A DNA stretch of 64,000 nucleotides from an uncultured Desulfovibrio sp. (GCA_913060505.1 CAJXRQ010000004.1:96699-160698); one strand, 5' to 3'; positions 27,294-36,356 are shown, numbered from the stretch's first letter. Made by a program: numbers and translations. The notes: generated by a model from the letters alone, not told the origin.

Positions 27294-29369
27294 ATGGGCT
27301 GGTTTAACATCAGAAAGGGTGCTGCCCCGAGCACTGAACCTCAGGAAGAAAAAGAGCCGGAACGGTTGCAGAAAGAAACAACCACTCCGACTGAACGCGA
27401 ACTGCTCCGTGAGCGATTGGAAGCTGCGGAATTGCCGGACGAAATATACGAGGCAGCCCATGCCGAATGCGAGCGGATTGCATCTGTTGCCCCCTCTTCT
27501 CCCGAATATGCGATTGGGTTGAACTATCTCGAATTTCTTTTTTCCCTGCCATGGAATATTACGACCAAGGATGACTTGGATATCGTACGTGCCGAAAACG
27601 TGCTCAATGCTCGCCATTTTGGTTTGCAACGAGTCAAGGATCGAATTCTTGAGTTTCTGGCAGTGAAGAATTTGCGAGGGAAACATACCTCCTCCATTCT
27701 GTTGGTGGATGACGAGGCTATTGCCCGTGAGAACCTGTCCATTGTTTTTGAAAATGACGGGTATAACGTTCGCGCTGTGGGCAACGGGCTTGAAGCTGTT
27801 GCAGCCATGGAAAAAGAGGTTGCGGACGTCATTGTCTCCGATCTCAAAATGGATGGCATGGATGGTCTTGAATTGTTGAAGGTTGTCCGCAAGCGATGGC
27901 CGGACACCAAGGTCATCATGTTGACCGGTTATGCCACGGTCAAAACCGCCGTGGATGCAATGCGTCAAGGGGCTGATCAATACCTTGGTAAACCTGTTAA
28001 TCTGACTAAATTGCGTTCGTATGTTGCCGAAATGTTGGAGCAGAGTGTGCTCGCCCGGCAACTGCATGGCCCCGTGTTGTGTTTTACAGGGCCTCCGGGA
28101 ACAGGAAAAACATCCATAGGTAAGGCTATCGCAGAAGCCCTGGGGCGGAAGTTCTTCCGTCTGTCTTTGGCAGGGCTTCGGGATGAGGCCGAATTGCGTG
28201 GGCACAGACGGACCTATGTCGGTGCCATGCCCGGACGCATCTTGCAGGGAGTGCAAAAGGCGGGGGCACGAAATCCTGTCATCATGCTCGATGAAATGGA
28301 CAAGGCTGGTCAGGATTTTCATGGTGACGCCACTGCTGTTTTACTGGAGTTGCTTGATCCGGAGCAGAATGCCGCTTTTGGCGACCATTACATGGGGTTG
28401 CCTTTTGATCTTTCCGGTGCGCTGTTCATTTGCACAACCAATGCTTTGGAGCGCTTTCCGGCTCCGTTGCGAGACCGAATGGAAGTGATAGAGTTTTCCA
28501 GCTATACACGGCAGGAGAAATTTGAAATTGCGACCCGGTATCTTGTTCCTGAGCAACTGAAGCTGCATGGTCTTGATGACCAGCTTGTAAATGTGGAACC
28601 GGATGCGATAACTTCAATTATTATGCAATATACTCGTGAGGCTGGGCTACGCGGGTTGCGTAAGCAATTGGCGTCATTGTGCAGAAAATTGGCCCGGCAG
28701 GCTCTGTCGGAGGGGGGTAGCCAGCTGACAGTGGATGCTGCCATGGCCGAGAAGCTGCTTGGTGCACCTCCCTTTGCTTCAACTATGGCCCAATCCGAAG
28801 CAAAGGTCGGGTTGGCGACAAGTCTGGTCTGGACCGAGAACGGAGGGGAGATCATCTTTGTTGAAACTGCCAGAATGCAAGGCAGCAAACAACTTATCCT
28901 GACCGGTTCTTTGGGGGAAGTGCTGCGGGAATCAGCCCAGACAGCCCTCAGTTATATTCGGAGCCATGCTCAGAAGTTCGGGATTGAACCGGATTTTTTT
29001 GAATCTTCGGACATTCATGTGCACATTCCCGCAGGGGCGGTTACCAAGGAAGGGCCTTCTGCCGGAGGAGCCATTACCTTGGCGTTACTTTCCTTGCTGA
29101 CGGGCAAGCCTGTGCGCAGGGATGTCGCTTTGACGGGAGAATTGTCCTTGCTTGGCGAAATTCTCCCGGTGGGAGGAATTCGGGAAAAGCTCATGGCAGC
29201 ACAGCAGGCCGGAATTTCCTCAGTGATACTGCCCAAGGGGTGCGCCTCCTCGCTGGCTTCCATGGATGATGAAATAGTGCAGGATCTTCACATCCATCTG
29301 GTTTCAACTATGGAAGAGGCCGCCGAATTCGCCTTGGACGCCATGGCTACTCCAAATTGTAGCGTTTGA
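27294..29369 (+). CDS. Lon-family ATP-dependent protease with an inserted response-regulator receiver domain
   Basis: 691 residues. The N-terminal substrate-binding domain of Lon is absent; residues about 36-130 match the helical region just before the Lon ATPase (YLEFLFSLPWN, HFGLQRVKDRILEFLAVKNL). A complete CheY-like receiver then follows (about 132-250) with D183 as phosphoacceptor (SDLKMDGMDG), T211 and K233. At residue 260 Lon resumes exactly where expected: Walker A GPPGTGKT (266-273), Walker B VIMLDEMDK, sensor region FICTTNALERFP. The protease domain has S589 (GPSAGGA) and K632, 43 apart as in E. coli Lon. All catalytic parts look intact. ATG follows GGAG. Its 3' end overlaps the convergent NtrC-type gene by 23 bases. 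Inference: phosphorylation switches proteolysis. Confidence 0.93.
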   Translation: MGWFNIRKGAAPSTEPQEEKEPERLQKETTTPTERELLRERLEAAELPDEIYEAAHAECERIASVAPSSPEYAIGLNYLEFLFSLPWNITTKDDLDIVRAENVLNARHFGLQRVKDRILEFLAVKNLRGKHTSSILLVDDEAIARENLSIVFENDGYNVRAVGNGLEAVAAMEKEVADVIVSDLKMDGMDGLELLKVVRKRWPDTKVIMLTGYATVKTAVDAMRQGADQYLGKPVNLTKLRSYVAEMLEQSVLARQLHGPVLCFTGPPGTGKTSIGKAIAEALGRKFFRLSLAGLRDEAELRGHRRTYVGAMPGRILQGVQKAGARNPVIMLDEMDKAGQDFHGDATAVLLELLDPEQNAAFGDHYMGLPFDLSGALFICTTNALERFPAPLRDRMEVIEFSSYTRQEKFEIATRYLVPEQLKLHGLDDQLVNVEPDAITSIIMQYTREAGLRGLRKQLASLCRKLARQALSEGGSQLTVDAAMAEKLLGAPPFASTMAQSEAKVGLATSLVWTENGGEIIFVETARMQGSKQLILTGSLGEVLRESAQTALSYIRSHAQKFGIEPDFFESSDIHVHIPAGAVTKEGPSAGGAITLALLSLLTGKPVRRDVALTGELSLLGEILPVGGIREKLMAAQQAGISSVILPKGCASSLASMDDEIVQDLHIHLVSTMEEAAEFALDAMATPNCSV

Positions 29370-30678
29370 TTTTTCGCCACAGGGATACCCTGTCTATTCC
29401 CAGTATTCTTGCGGCTTGTGTCTTGTTTTCCCCTGAGGCTGCCAGCACTTTTCGGATATGCGTTTTTTCCACGTCTTCCAAGGTTGCAAGAGGCGTGTCT
29501 GTTTGTGCGTTACACACGTCCTTCGGCAAAAGGTCCGGCGTGAAGATGGCCCCTTGCCCCAGTGCCAACGCGCGCTGGACGATGTTCTCCAGCTCTCGTA
29601 CGTTACCCGGAAACGGATATCGCATGAGCATGTCCAATGTATCCTGCGCTATGGATGTGATGGTTTGCCCTGGCTGGCGGTGTTTTTCCAGAAAATGGCC
29701 GATAAGAATGGGGATGTCCTCATGGTGTTCCCGAAGAGGTGGTGCCTGCAGCGTGACTACATTGAGACGGTAGTAGAGGTCTTGCCGAAAGGTTCCCTGT
29801 TCCACCAGTTCACTCAGGTTCCGGTTGGTTGCGGCAACGACCCGAATATCTACAGGAATCTCCTTTGTTCCACCTACGCGCAGAAATGTGCGTTCCTGTA
29901 GAACTCGCAGCAGTTTAACCTGCATGTTCAAGGCCAATTCGCCTATCTCGTCAAAGAAGACCGTACCTCCGTCTGCAACCTCAAGAATTCCTTTCTGACC
30001 GCGATTGGCACCCGTAAACGCTTCTTTTTCATGGCCGAATAATTCCTTGTCCATGAGTTCTGCCGTGAAGGTCCCGCAGTTGATGGCCATGAACCGTTCT
30101 TCGGATCGTTGGCTCAACTGGTGTATTCCCTGGGCCACCAATTCTTTACCTGTTCCCGTTTCACCCTGGATGAGTACATTGCAGTTCATTTGAGCCAATT
30201 GCCGTACGGTTTTTTTGAGTTTGGCAAAGGCGTCGCTTTGTCCCACAAAGGGAAAATCGTTGTTTCCCTTTGCCACAATTCGTTTGAGCCGCAGAACTTC
30301 CTGAGAAAGAGCCTGACGTTCGAGCGCTTTGCTCACCTGAAGGCGCAATTCATCAAGGTTGAGCGGTTTTTCTATATAGGAATGAGCTCCTTTTTGCATT
30401 GCCTGCACTGCGTTTTGAACGGAAGCGTGTCCCGTGACCACGATGATTTCCGTGGCCGGATGTTGCGCCCTGATGCGTTCCAGCATTGTGATTCCGTCAA
30501 TACCGGGGAGCATGAGGTCCGTTATGACAAGCTCATGGTGTTTTTTTCCCAATTCCTGAAGGGCTTCTTCGGCGGAAATAACGGCGCTAACCTTGTATCC
30601 TTCGTTTGTCAGAACATGGGTAAGATTTTCCCGGGCGATATGTTCGTCCTCTACCACAAGCAAAGATGCGACGGTCAT
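29347..30678 (-). CDS. NtrC-family sigma54-dependent response regulator
   Basis: 443 residues: receiver (1-120, phosphoacceptor D54 in ITDLMLPGIDG), sigma54-interaction AAA+ domain (Walker A GETGTGKE; Walker B GGTVFFDEIGEL) and a Fis-type helix-turn-helix (NKTQAARILGIDRVSLWRKIKRYNLE). The sigma54-contact loop reads EAFTGA with E219, where GAFTGA is the usual form. The receiver starts VVEDEHIARENL and resembles the one inside the Lon fusion. ATG at 30678 overlaps the kinase stop by four bases, so the pair is co-translated. Targets probably include promoters with -24/-12 elements; none was identified in the window. Confidence 0.95.
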   Translation of the reverse strand: MTVASLLVVEDEHIARENLTHVLTNEGYKVSAVISAEEALQELGKKHHELVITDLMLPGIDGITMLERIRAQHPATEIIVVTGHASVQNAVQAMQKGAHSYIEKPLNLDELRLQVSKALERQALSQEVLRLKRIVAKGNNDFPFVGQSDAFAKLKKTVRQLAQMNCNVLIQGETGTGKELVAQGIHQLSQRSEERFMAINCGTFTAELMDKELFGHEKEAFTGANRGQKGILEVADGGTVFFDEIGELALNMQVKLLRVLQERTFLRVGGTKEIPVDIRVVAATNRNLSELVEQGTFRQDLYYRLNVVTLQAPPLREHHEDIPILIGHFLEKHRQPGQTITSIAQDTLDMLMRYPFPGNVRELENIVQRALALGQGAIFTPDLLPKDVCNAQTDTPLATLEDVEKTHIRKVLAASGENKTQAARILGIDRVSLWRKIKRYNLE

Positions 30679-32090
30679 GCTTTGGTCTCCATCGTGAGTG
30701 GGAGCCGGATGAAAAATGTAGTGCCTTGACCGGGCGTGCTTTCAACTCGGATTGTTCCCTGATGTTTTTCAATGATTCCATATACAATGTACAATCCAAG
30801 CCCTGTTCCTTGCCCCACTTCCTTGGTGGAGAAAAAAGGATCGAAGATGCGTTGGAGGGTCTCTGCGGACATGCCGTTACCAGAGTCTTTTACGGAGATG
30901 AGCACGTGACCATCTGTTGGGGCGGCCTGGATTTGTATGGAGCCTTCCTGCTCCCCGATGGCCTGAATGGCATTGATGATCAGGTTGATAAAGGCCTCTT
31001 GCAGGCGCTGCCTGTCCACAGGAAGAACCAGTGAATCCGGGACGTCGACATTCAACGATATGCGTGGGCCCAATTGACTTGCTACCAATCTGACAGCACC
31101 TTGGATTACTGTCCCTAAACTGTTCAGCGCCGGAGAAAAATCCTGATCTCGTGAAAATTCCAGCAACCCTTTGACAATATCGCGGGCCCGTATGGTTTCC
31201 CGGATGATGTTGCCCATCATTTTATCCGAGATGTCATCTTTGTTGGTGTTGGATTCTTCCAGAATTTGTGCCGATGTTGAAATATTGTTGAGTGGATTGT
31301 TCAACTGGTGAGCAATGCCGGAAGCCAACGTTCCGATGGAGGAGAGTTTTTGCGCCTGAACGAGCTGGATCTGCCGTTTTTTCAACTCATCAACCATGGA
31401 ATTCAAGGCAACGAAAACCTGCTGGATTTCATCATGGGTGTTGTTGATTGTAAGAGGTTCGAACGTTCCCTGTGCAATTTGCCGTGTGGCTTCCTGTACT
31501 TTGCGGAGCGGGGTAAGGATGCTCTTTGAAACAAAGATCACCAAGGCAAGGACGACCAGGGCAATGACGCCCATTGAAATAATCAACGTGGTCCGAAGTC
31601 TCCGGTTGATGCGCAGAATGCTCTCCCGTTCAAATTCGGCAATGGCCCGTGAATGTTCCACAAGGTTTTGTCCCGTTTCACGGAGCGACTGTTCGGCCTG
31701 ATTGTCTGCCATCTTTCCTTGGTTGAAGCCCATATTGATTTTTTCCAACAGGCTCTTGTACCGGTGAAGACCTTGCTCCAATTGCAAACCATGCTGTTTG
31801 CCGAGAGGTTGCCCCAGCTCCTCGGATAAGGCTGTGAGAGCTTTTTGGGCTTGGGCTATGTTTGTTTGCCCCAAAGAGAAAAATGCCGTGTCCTGATATA
31901 GAAAAAAGTTTTTTTCTTCCCGGCGGATTTCCAGAATCAGGTTTCTCAGGTCGTCCGCCCGTTCAACGATTATCACTTCCTGCTGCAGGCGGTTGATGTT
32001 GGAAAGGGAAAGCAGGGCGATGCCCCCAAACGAGAGGGTGAAAATGGCTATCCCGAGAATGATGGTTTGCCTGAGGTTTGGTTTGACCAT
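30675..32090 (-). CDS. Membrane sensor histidine kinase (HAMP-HisKA-HATPase)
   Basis: 471 residues. One transmembrane helix lies near residues 10-30. A helical periplasmic sensor follows (ERADDLRNLILEIRREEKNFFLY, then heptad-like helices), then a second membrane helix near 180-200, HAMP (SILTPLRKVQEATRQIAQGTFEP), HisKA with H261 in GIAHQLNNPLNN, and HATPase (N-box LIINAIQAI; G-boxes DSGNGM and GQGTGLGLYIV). Gln follows the phosphorylated His where Glu or Asp is usual. ATG at 32090 has GAGGA eight bases upstream; the frame extends to 32231 but lacks a signal there. It is the obvious partner of the overlapping NtrC-type regulator and, by receiver similarity, possibly of the Lon fusion. Confidence 0.93.
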   Translation of the reverse strand: MVKPNLRQTIILGIAIFTLSFGGIALLSLSNINRLQQEVIIVERADDLRNLILEIRREEKNFFLYQDTAFFSLGQTNIAQAQKALTALSEELGQPLGKQHGLQLEQGLHRYKSLLEKINMGFNQGKMADNQAEQSLRETGQNLVEHSRAIAEFERESILRINRRLRTTLIISMGVIALVVLALVIFVSKSILTPLRKVQEATRQIAQGTFEPLTINNTHDEIQQVFVALNSMVDELKKRQIQLVQAQKLSSIGTLASGIAHQLNNPLNNISTSAQILEESNTNKDDISDKMMGNIIRETIRARDIVKGLLEFSRDQDFSPALNSLGTVIQGAVRLVASQLGPRISLNVDVPDSLVLPVDRQRLQEAFINLIINAIQAIGEQEGSIQIQAAPTDGHVLISVKDSGNGMSAETLQRIFDPFFSTKEVGQGTGLGLYIVYGIIEKHQGTIRVESTPGQGTTFFIRLPLTMETKA

Positions 32091-32260
32091 GCGGAAGTCC
32101 TCGTCTTCAGTCTTTTTAAGGCGTTCAAGCCTATGTCGGGGGCCATGAAAACGCAAGGTACGGATTGCCTGCCGAATATGCAGGAGCTGCTGGAACAGGA
32201 AGAAATGATGGAAGGAAAAAGGATTGAACAATAATTGTGCTGTTCACAGTATGAAAAGAA

Positions 32261-32288
32261 CCCCGGCAACTGCCAGCAGTTGCCGGGG
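32261..32288 (-). terminator. Rho-independent terminator of the Sel1-repeat gene
   Basis: Perfect 12-base-pair stem CCCCGGCAACTG/CAGTTGCCGGGG with a four-base loop, followed on the minus strand by TTCTTTTC. It lies about 80 bases beyond the Sel1 gene stop and ahead of the kinase gene. Confidence 0.8.
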
Positions 32289-32369
32289 TGTTTAGCCCTT
32301 CATGAGTTTGAGGACAGGAACGACGCTCTGGAACGAACAAAGCGACCTCTTGTCCCCGTTACATTCCGG

Positions 32370-33419
32370 TTAGATTTTGGGCAGGAGGTCTTTTGCGTCC
32401 TCGTCTCCTTGAGCCGCGGCCATGGAAACATATTTGCGGGCCTTAACCTGGTCCTGGGCAACACCGGTTCCCAGCAGGTAGCATACGCCAAGGTTGTACT
32501 GGGCCGCTGCATGTCCTTGCTCTGCAGACTTGGAAAACCAGTATACGGCATCGTTATCGTTCTGGGCGATGCCGATTCCCTTGTAATAGCACACGCCGAG
32601 GTTGTACTGGGCCCTTGCTTCACCCTGTTCAGCTGCCTTGGTGTACAGATCGATGGCTTTGGCCATGTCCTTGGCAACACCGTTGCCATATGCATAGCAG
32701 AAGCCAAGGTTATACTGCGCCGGGGCATATCCCTGTTTTGCGGATTTGGCGAACCAGACCACAGCCTGTTTCATATCCTGAGCTACACCCAACCCATCGC
32801 GATAGCAGGAGCCAATGTAATGCTGCGCCAGTTCATCGCCTTGCTTTGCGGATTCAGTGTACCAATGCGCGGCTTTCTTCAGGTCTTTTTCAACGCCAGA
32901 GCCTTGCATGTAGCACACACCGAGGTTCACCTGCGCGAGGGATAGGCCCTGTTTTGCGGATTTGATGTACCATTGAACGGCCTTGGCCTGATCCTTGGCA
33001 ACTCCCGTTCCATCTTCATACGCGAGAGCGAGATGCACCTGGCCCCATTTGTCTCCGCTTTCGGCAGCCTTTTTATACCATTTGAAAGCGGCGGTAGGAT
33101 TTTTATCTACGCCTCGACCTCGGGCATAGCATGTGCCGAGGCTGTCCTGAGCCCAGGCGTTCCCCTGTTCGGCTGCTTTGGTGTACCAGTGCACGGCCTT
33201 GGCTGCATCTTTGGCAACGCCGTCGCCGTATTCATAACAAATGGCAAGTCGGGTTTGAGCCTTTGCATTGCCTTTGTCCGCCTCTTTCTGGAGCAGCGGA
33301 ACGGCCTTTTGGTATTGTTCAGCCCGATAGTACTCCATGGCCTGTTCGTAGTCACCGGCAAAAGCCGCGCTCACGGGAAGCAGACAGCAGAGAAAAAGAA
33401 TGAAAAGTCCTTTTTTCAT
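32370..33419 (-). CDS. Exported Sel1-repeat (TPR-like) protein
   Basis: 349 residues. A signal peptide (hydrophobic segment ending SAAFA) is followed by about eight full 36-residue Sel1 repeats plus a partial one. The repeats read like KAxxWYxKAAEQGxAxAQxNLGVCYxxGxGVAKD and are strikingly regular. Such arrays form curved solenoids that bind partner proteins. ATG at 33419 has AAGG seven bases upstream; the longer frame to 33482 would bury the signal peptide. No cysteine motif or enzyme domain is present. Its position upstream of the kinase/regulator pair, on the same strand but behind a terminator, gives only weak functional linkage. Confidence 0.9.
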   Translation of the reverse strand: MKKGLFILFLCCLLPVSAAFAGDYEQAMEYYRAEQYQKAVPLLQKEADKGNAKAQTRLAICYEYGDGVAKDAAKAVHWYTKAAEQGNAWAQDSLGTCYARGRGVDKNPTAAFKWYKKAAESGDKWGQVHLALAYEDGTGVAKDQAKAVQWYIKSAKQGLSLAQVNLGVCYMQGSGVEKDLKKAAHWYTESAKQGDELAQHYIGSCYRDGLGVAQDMKQAVVWFAKSAKQGYAPAQYNLGFCYAYGNGVAKDMAKAIDLYTKAAEQGEARAQYNLGVCYYKGIGIAQNDNDAVYWFSKSAEQGHAAAQYNLGVCYLLGTGVAQDQVKARKYVSMAAAQGDEDAKDLLPKI

Positions 33420-33655
33420 ATGTGACCTTTTTGTTGTCGTTAGAAGTTGAAAAAAGTCGATTGCGATATGCCGCATCAACATTGGTGGTCAAACTTGTGT
33501 TTGACTACGGAAAGATTTTTCATTTTGCAATACTTGAATACGATAAAGACTTTATAATTATTTTTATATCAAAGTAAAAGGAAGAAGTTGTAACGTTCTT
33601 TTGGGGATAAGATGTTTTTTTGAATTTTTGCCGTTAGTAATGCCCGGAAAAAGGA

Positions 33656-33685
33656 GCGGGCCAGCCTGCTGAACGGCTGGCCCGC
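33656..33685 (-). terminator. Second hairpin after the agmatine operon
   Basis: Perfect 11-base-pair stem GCGGGCCAGCC/GGCTGGCCCGC with an eight-base loop, followed on the minus strand by TCCTTTTTCC. It is the better terminator of the two downstream of arcC. Confidence 0.7.
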
Positions 33686-33781
33686 TTGTGGGATTACGGG
33701 GATAGGTGGCGTTCCATCCCTTGAGCTCTTGACGAGCATCCCACACTGTTGGGGTGACGGTTGAATGATATTATGGGATGG

Positions 33782-33821
33782 CACACCCTTTTCCGTCTGT
33801 TATGGGCGTGAAAAGGGTGTG
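33782..33821 (-). terminator. Hairpin just after arcC
   Basis: Stem CACACCCTTTTC/GAAAAGGGTGTG with a 16-base loop, seven bases beyond the carbamate kinase stop. There is no T run on the minus strand, so it may act as an RNA-stabilising end with the stronger hairpin further on. Confidence 0.5.
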
Positions 33822-33827
33822 GTTGTT

Positions 33828-34784
33828 TTATCGATAAATCAATGTGCCACTTGTTCCGGTAATAGCCTCCGGGGCTTTTTCCAGAGACGCTATCACGGCC
33901 TTGCGCCCTTCACCACTGCTGACGAACTCAATGGCTGCCTGCACTTTGGGCAACATCGATCCCGGAGCGAAGTGGCCTTCTTCAATATAGCGCTCGGCTT
34001 CCACAACGGATATTTTTTCCAGGTCTTTTTGTTCGGGAGTACCGAAATTGATAGCGATGCGATCTACTGCTGTCAGAATAAACAGATAATCCGCATGAAC
34101 GGCCTCGGCCAACTTGGCGGAAGCGAAGTCTTTGTCGATGACGGCAGAGATCCCTCTGTATTCGTTGTTGTTGCCTTTGACGACCGGGATTCCTCCGCCG
34201 CCGCAGGCGATGACAATAAACTCGTTGTCGAGCATATTGACGATGGATTCCCTTTCCAGAATATCGACAGGTTTTGGCGAGGCTACCATTCGTCTGTAGC
34301 CCCGTCCGGAATCTTCCACCATGACCAGAGAGTCGTCATTCGCCATCATGGCATCGGCTTCTTCTCTGGTGTAAAAACCGCCGATAGGCTTGGTCGGTTT
34401 TTCGAAGGCGGGATCATTTTCATCGACAACAACCTGGGTCACGATGGACGCTGCGTGCCAGGGCATGTTCTGATCGCGTAGCTCTTCGCGAATGGCATTC
34501 TGAAGATGGTAACCGATGTATCCTTGGCTCATGGCCGTGCATTCGGGCATTTCCAGCGCGACGATTTTGTCGTTTTTTTTCGAAGCGTCCTCGAAGGCAA
34601 GGTTGATCATGCCGACCTGTGGACCGTTGCCGTGACTCACGATGATCTCGTTACCCTGAGTAATGAGCTCTACTAGGGCCTTGGAGGAAAAACGCAGTTT
34701 TTCCTTCTGTTCTTCCGGAGTATTGCCGAGGGCATTACCGCCCAGGGCAATGACAATTCTTGGTTCCGGATTTTTTTTACTCAT
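33828..34784 (-). CDS. arcC: Carbamate kinase
   Basis: 318 residues; transfers phosphate from carbamoyl phosphate to ADP, yielding ATP, CO2 and NH3. Motifs are clear: the N-terminal VIALGGNALG, SHGNGPQVG, the PTKPIGGFYT segment, the ACGGGGIPVV loop and the C-terminal GSMLPKVQAAIEFV. Length is typical. It is the last gene of the minus-strand run with an APC antiporter, agmatine deiminase and a carbamoyltransferase. That context assigns it to agmatine fermentation rather than arginine deiminase. A 14-base-pair hairpin lies between it and the antiporter gene. Confidence 0.96.
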   Translation of the reverse strand: MSKKNPEPRIVIALGGNALGNTPEEQKEKLRFSSKALVELITQGNEIIVSHGNGPQVGMINLAFEDASKKNDKIVALEMPECTAMSQGYIGYHLQNAIREELRDQNMPWHAASIVTQVVVDENDPAFEKPTKPIGGFYTREEADAMMANDDSLVMVEDSGRGYRRMVASPKPVDILERESIVNMLDNEFIVIACGGGGIPVVKGNNNEYRGISAVIDKDFASAKLAEAVHADYLFILTAVDRIAINFGTPEQKDLEKISVVEAERYIEEGHFAPGSMLPKVQAAIEFVSSGEGRKAVIASLEKAPEAITGTSGTLIYR

Positions 34785-34816
34785 ATTTAAACACCTTTCG
34801 GCAGCCCTCTCGTTCC

Positions 34817-34845
34817 GGGCCGGTGGACTTTAAGTCCACCGGCCC
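34817..34845 (-). repeat. Perfect intercistronic hairpin between antiporter gene and arcC
   Basis: GGGCCGGTGGACTT/AAGTCCACCGGCCC, a 14-base-pair inverted repeat with one central base and no T run. It probably tunes mRNA stability or processing within the operon rather than ending transcription. Confidence 0.6.
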
Positions 34846-34904
34846 TATTGGGAACGGCGTTGGGCAGTTATGTGATTGATATTGTGTCAGGGAGTGGAAT
34901 GCTG

Positions 34905-36272
34905 TTAGACGCTCGCCTGCTTGTGACTCAAACGGTACAGGTGCACGCCGAACAGAGTCGTCAGGCCTGTGCCGATGACAAGCGTGCCATGGTAAAGCGG
35001 ATCGAATCCTTCGCCTGTGAAGAACAAAAGAAAACAACCCAATGCGATAAAGGCGAACCCGAGGAAGGCGGACAGGCAAAGTCCAAACATGCCACCCGGA
35101 ATTTTATACGGGCGAGGGGTGTCGGGATCGGTTATTCTCAGCTTGACTGCGGCCGGGAAGAGCCACAGGTAGGGCAGGAAGAAAACCAGGAAGCTGAACG
35201 ACAGGATTGTCCAGAATGCCTCATTCGCGCTTTCCCCGAGAGAGAAGTTGATCACGATCAGTACGGTCGAGATGACCCCCATGAGGATATAGGAGTAATC
35301 AGGGGTGTCATACTTGGGATGCCTGTGCCCAAGCACCTTGGTGTACTTGGTGAATTCAGCCTCGTCCAACACTTCGACTCCACCCAGTGTCCAGGAGATC
35401 ATGTTGGAGACAAGGGTAAGCAGCGTGGCGGCAATGACGATGCTGAAGGCAATCTCCTGTCCGGGACCGAACACGCTGCAAAGTTCCTTGATGGCGTAGA
35501 AGAAGCCATCGAGCGGATCAAGCTGGTCAGCGGGAATTGCCACGAGAACGCCGAATGTGCCTACGATGTAAAGACCGGCGATGAGAACCCCGGCGAGAAT
35601 GGTCATCTTGGGAATATTTTTGCCCGGCTCTTCAACCTGGGAGGCGATGGAACTGATGAGCTCAAAGCCGAGCAGGTTATATACGATGGCTGAACTGTAG
35701 GCGATTGTGTCGAAATTGAAGTCTATGGCAAAGGATGCCAGCGAGAAATCGTTCGCAACGCCTTTGGTGGCTGCATAGACGACACCGAGGACGCCGAATA
35801 CGAGCAGGACGCCAACCTTGATAATGGCTGCGATATTTGTCATCGTAACGCTCAGGTCGGCACCCCGGATACCGATGTAAACGATCACCCAGCACATGGC
35901 GATGGTGATTATAGAGGATGACCAGGTGCCCAGATTCGGTGCGAACGCCAGCGAAAACCATGTCGTGAAAGCAATAAATACGGCTGGCATCCAGAAGGCC
36001 ACGTTGACCCAGTAGAACCATGCTACAAGGGTTGCCTGGAATTCGCCGAACGCCCGTTTGACCCAAAGGTATATTCCTCCATCTTCGGGATAGGCTGCGC
36101 CCAGTTCTGCGTTGATGAGTCCATAAGGGACAAAGAACAGGATTGTCGTCAACAGCCATACGGAGATGGACGAAACGCCCATGACCGCCGGAGCGACGAA
36201 CGTATCAAGCACCACGATACCGCAGACGGTAAAGGATACCATTTTAAATAGGCTGACTTTCTTTTCTTCCAT
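34905..36272 (-). CDS. APC-family amino-acid/polyamine antiporter, probable agmatine:putrescine exchanger
   Basis: 455 residues, about twelve membrane helices of the APC superfamily. Family signs are the N-terminal FTVCGIVVLDTFVAPAVMG unwound-helix region, YPEDGGIYLWVKRAFG, and GFELISSIASQVEEPGKNIPK in the sixth-helix area. Its position between agmatine deiminase and carbamate kinase suggests exchange of external agmatine for internal putrescine (AguD-like), which is inference. Glutamate:GABA-type antiporters are close relatives, so substrate assignment rests on context. ATG at 36272 has GAGGG nine bases upstream. Perfect hairpins flank it on both sides. Confidence 0.85.
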   Translation of the reverse strand: MEEKKVSLFKMVSFTVCGIVVLDTFVAPAVMGVSSISVWLLTTILFFVPYGLINAELGAAYPEDGGIYLWVKRAFGEFQATLVAWFYWVNVAFWMPAVFIAFTTWFSLAFAPNLGTWSSSIITIAMCWVIVYIGIRGADLSVTMTNIAAIIKVGVLLVFGVLGVVYAATKGVANDFSLASFAIDFNFDTIAYSSAIVYNLLGFELISSIASQVEEPGKNIPKMTILAGVLIAGLYIVGTFGVLVAIPADQLDPLDGFFYAIKELCSVFGPGQEIAFSIVIAATLLTLVSNMISWTLGGVEVLDEAEFTKYTKVLGHRHPKYDTPDYSYILMGVISTVLIVINFSLGESANEAFWTILSFSFLVFFLPYLWLFPAAVKLRITDPDTPRPYKIPGGMFGLCLSAFLGFAFIALGCFLLFFTGEGFDPLYHGTLVIGTGLTTLFGVHLYRLSHKQASV

Positions 36273-36356
36273 TTTTCATATCCCTCGCCAGACGTTGGTG
36301 TCCTTGCGCAACATCCGTCTCAAAAAGCGTTGTCACTCGCGTCTGGTCTTGGCTAT

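Larger units (their letters stand above)
33420..33827 (-). other. Intergenic region with two hairpins
   Basis: 408 bases between carbamate kinase and the Sel1 gene on the minus strand. It is AT-rich near 33500-33620 (probable Sel1 promoter). Two strong inverted repeats lie at 33656-33685 and 33782-33821 and would end the agmatine operon. No coding frame of note is present. Confidence 0.5.

Noticed and set aside
27216..28322. 368-codon frame antisense to the receiver-Lon gene
   Set aside because: Overlaps the receiver and Walker A of the protease on the other strand; no family match.
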